A DNA stretch of 64,000 nucleotides from Thermoanaerobaculia bacterium. Lineage in GTDB: Bacteria; Acidobacteriota; Thermoanaerobaculia; Multivoradales; J023. Numbering within the stretch: position 1 is the stretch's first letter; each line of letters begins with the position of its first letter. Positions 62,001 through 64,000 of the stretch are shown piece by piece. The DNA is taken from the NCBI GenBank assembly GCA_030431255.1, contig JAUIJL010000005.1, positions 341,313 to 405,312 of the forward strand, read 5' to 3'. The notes under the pieces are model-generated. The model saw only the letters and a program-made list of their open reading frames with translations. It was not told the DNA's origin and did no database searches. Position numbers and translations under genes: made by a program.

Positions 62001-64000
62001 ATGCGACACCTTGCCGTTTTTCTGCTGCTCCTCCTATCCCCCAGCTTGCTTGCGGAGCCGAAGGGCCCGCGGATCGACCGCTTTTACGAGGATTGGGCGG
62101 CGGCGGCGCGGCCGTTGATGGTGGATGAGGAAGTGGCCGCTTTTGAAGCGCTGACTTCGGACGAGCATCGGGAGCTTTTCATTTGGGAGTTTTGGCGGAC
62201 TCGGGGCCTGCGGGCCGACGCGGGGGATGCTGGGCCGGCGGCTCGTTGGGGCGAGCGTTTCTCAGAGGCTCGACGGCGTTTCGAGAAGCTGTCCGGGGAT
62301 CGGCCGCAGGCGCTTTTGAAGGTGGGGGTGCCGGATCGGATCTTCGTTTACGGCGGATGCCGCGGGGTGATCCGACCGCTGAGGATCTGGTGGTACAACA
62401 GCTGGCAGGCGAGGGAGCTGGCGGGGGAGGAGCGGAAGGGTTTTTATTTGGTGTTCGCCCGGGACTACAACGCCGAGGATGGGCTTTTCGGTCAGTGGAG
62501 CCCGGAGGTCGGTATTGGTGCCCTTTCGGAAAATGACGCGCCGTTCAGCCGACGCTCCATTGAGCAGGTGATTCAATATTCCCGTGAGCGCAATTGCTTT
62601 CGCACCGGTGAGGACGAAGCGAAGACCTTGCGCAGCGCCTTGACCCACGCGGTGGGGCCCGACACGGTGAGCGCATGGATCGAGCGTCGCGCTCCGGACC
62701 CCGCTTGGCTGGAGACCTTCGAGCGCAAGCTGAAGGCCGGGATTTTGAAGCTGCCCACCGACCATGTGGCGGTTGGGTTTCCCGGCCGGGACGGACGCAA
62801 GACCGTGGTGCTGGGACGGGTGGAGGTGCCGGTGTCGAAGATCCGGCGGGGCGACGCGGGTCAGCTCTTCGACCGCTTTGTGCTCACCGGCGAGGTCTTG
62901 CTGGGGCGACACGTCTCGGATCGCTTCGAGATCGTCTACCACTTGGCCGGGAAGGCGCCGAAAAGCGACACCGTTCAGCTGGATTTCTATCGACGACTGC
63001 GGCCGGCCAAATACATCATGCGCCTGCGCCTCGAGGACGACCACGGCTTGGCTTTGATGCGTCGGGATCTGACCCTGCGGGTGTCGGAATCGAATGAGGA
63101 GCTGAGCCCGGCCGGCAAACGCAAGATGACCGAGCTGACCAAGCGGGAGATCGTCAGCTTGCTGACCTTCCCGAGCATTGAGCTGGTGCCGCCCGGAGAG
63201 AGTCTGGCGGGCAATGTGGACATCGAGACCGTGACCCACGGTGGAAAGATCGCGCGGGTCGATTTCCAGCTCGACGGCGAGACCGCCGGCAGTGATGCGG
63301 AGGCGCCGTTTCAGACCACCCTCGAGCTGGGCGACATCCCGGCCTTGCATCGGGTCACGGCAATCGCTTATTCGGCGGACGGCGAGGAGCTGGCCCGGGA
63401 TCAGCTCCAGCTCGATCCCGCCGAGCGGCCGTTTTCGGTGCAGCTGACCTCGCCCGCCCAGGGTCGGCTGAAGCCCGGCCAGAGCTTCCCGGAGCCGGTG
63501 GACGCCGTGGCCGAGGTGCACGTGCCCAAGGCTAAGCAGCTGAAGCGGTTGGAGATCTACCTCGACGGCCTGCTGTTGGGGTATTTCGACCGACCGCCCT
63601 TCCGAGCCACCCTGCCAAATCCCTTGCCTGACACGGCCAAATTCGTGCGCGCCGTGGCCGAGCTGGAAAGCGGCGGACGGGCCGAGGCCTTGGTGTCCGT
63701 GGGCTCACAGCCCCTGGAGTCCACCAACGTCCGGTGGGTGGAGGTCTACACCACCGTGGAAGACGCCACGGGTCGACCGGTGACGGGTTTGGACGCGGAC
63801 AGCTTCCAGCTCTTTGAGGACGGCGAGCCCCAGGAGCTGACCCGATTTGCCACCGTGGCGGATTTACCGATTCAGGTGGTGTTGGCCATGGACACGTCCG
63901 TTTCCATGCGCGATCGGCTGACCTTCGCCGTCGACAGCGCGCGACGATTCTTCGAAACCGTGCTCACCCCCAAGGATCGCGCGGCGCTGGTGACGTTCAA
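62001..64000 (+). CDS. GWxTD-type secreted protein with VWA domain (3' end missing)
   Basis: The frame is open from ATG at 62001 to the window end (666 codons). A signal peptide (VFLLLLLSPSLLA) is followed by a GWxTD-like domain (about 30-180: LFIWEFWRTRG, LLKVGVPDRIFVYGG). A beta-rich middle comes next, and from about residue 575 a VWFA-related unit: VEVYTTVEDATGRPVTG, FQLFEDGEPQELTRF, then VLAMDTSVSM with an intact DxSxS metal site. Codon use in the first ~400 bases is richer in GCG, GGG and CGG than in the neighbours. No good ribosome site. Exported, function unknown. Confidence 0.88.
   Translation, partial: MRHLAVFLLLLLSPSLLAEPKGPRIDRFYEDWAAAARPLMVDEEVAAFEALTSDEHRELFIWEFWRTRGLRADAGDAGPAARWGERFSEARRRFEKLSGDRPQALLKVGVPDRIFVYGGCRGVIRPLRIWWYNSWQARELAGEERKGFYLVFARDYNAEDGLFGQWSPEVGIGALSENDAPFSRRSIEQVIQYSRERNCFRTGEDEAKTLRSALTHAVGPDTVSAWIERRAPDPAWLETFERKLKAGILKLPTDHVAVGFPGRDGRKTVVLGRVEVPVSKIRRGDAGQLFDRFVLTGEVLLGRHVSDRFEIVYHLAGKAPKSDTVQLDFYRRLRPAKYIMRLRLEDDHGLALMRRDLTLRVSESNEELSPAGKRKMTELTKREIVSLLTFPSIELVPPGESLAGNVDIETVTHGGKIARVDFQLDGETAGSDAEAPFQTTLELGDIPALHRVTAIAYSADGEELARDQLQLDPAERPFSVQLTSPAQGRLKPGQSFPEPVDAVAEVHVPKAKQLKRLEIYLDGLLLGYFDRPPFRATLPNPLPDTAKFVRAVAELESGGRAEALVSVGSQPLESTNVRWVEVYTTVEDATGRPVTGLDADSFQLFEDGEPQELTRFATVADLPIQVVLAMDTSVSMRDRLTFAVDSARRFFETVLTPKDRAALVTF

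Overview
The window looks like chromosomal DNA from a GC-rich Gram-negative bacterium, most likely an acidobacterium (Acidobacteriota). The pointers are VWFA-related and GWxTD-type secreted proteins at 59.0-64 kb, an ECF sigma factor paired with a Hanks kinase-TPR protein at 53.3-56.8 kb, an orphan MacB-periplasmic-domain lipoprotein, several DUF4388-type proteins, and uniformly C/G-ending codons. This is inference from gene families, not from a marker gene. I see no rRNA, CRISPR array, insertion sequence, phage or replication origin.

Layout. 0-4.7 kb: a Gld-type ABC exporter operon, cut at its 5' end by the window edge. 4.8-6 kb: an FmdB zinc ribbon and a DUF4388 protein. 6.2-7.7 kb: moeA followed by a convincing selenocysteine tRNA (selC) on the opposite strand. 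7.9-12.4 kb: a Ser/Thr kinase and a histidine kinase/response regulator pair. 12.7-16.6 kb: a short-chain dehydrogenase, then proB-proA behind an attenuator-like leader. 16.5-25.4 kb: a flippase-like membrane protein, an NtrC-type regulator with its sensor kinase, and divergently, behind a good sigma-54 promoter, a 1192-residue membrane protein. 25.6-31.4 kb: PspA, then nrdB and nrdA of a class Ic (Phe-for-Tyr) ribonucleotide reductase with a structured leader and a candidate NrdR site. 31.5-36.9 kb: a histone-deacetylase-like hydrolase, hemF, hemG, an epimerase-like protein and a second DUF4388 protein. 37-43.3 kb: a tightly coupled HlyD / C39-peptidase ABC / second ABC export operon.

43.3-52 kb is the most unusual part. 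A Hanks kinase-TPR protein with a small partner gene faces an operon of three leaderless, probably beta-rich proteins, two of them paralogues. The last gene of that operon is an FHA-domain sigma-54 activator. The operon has a textbook sigma-54 promoter and an upstream array of GACAT repeats, which it may share with a divergent expansin-like lipoprotein gene. I read this as a kinase/FHA/sigma-54 controlled locus making abundant cytoplasmic or non-classically exported proteins of unknown function. The C39 export operon lies divergently just beyond the kinase.

52-64 kb: a membrane protein, the MacB-domain lipoprotein, the ECF sigma/kinase pair, two secreted proteins of unknown function, a VWFA-related protein, a lipoprotein and a GWxTD-VWA protein that runs off the window.
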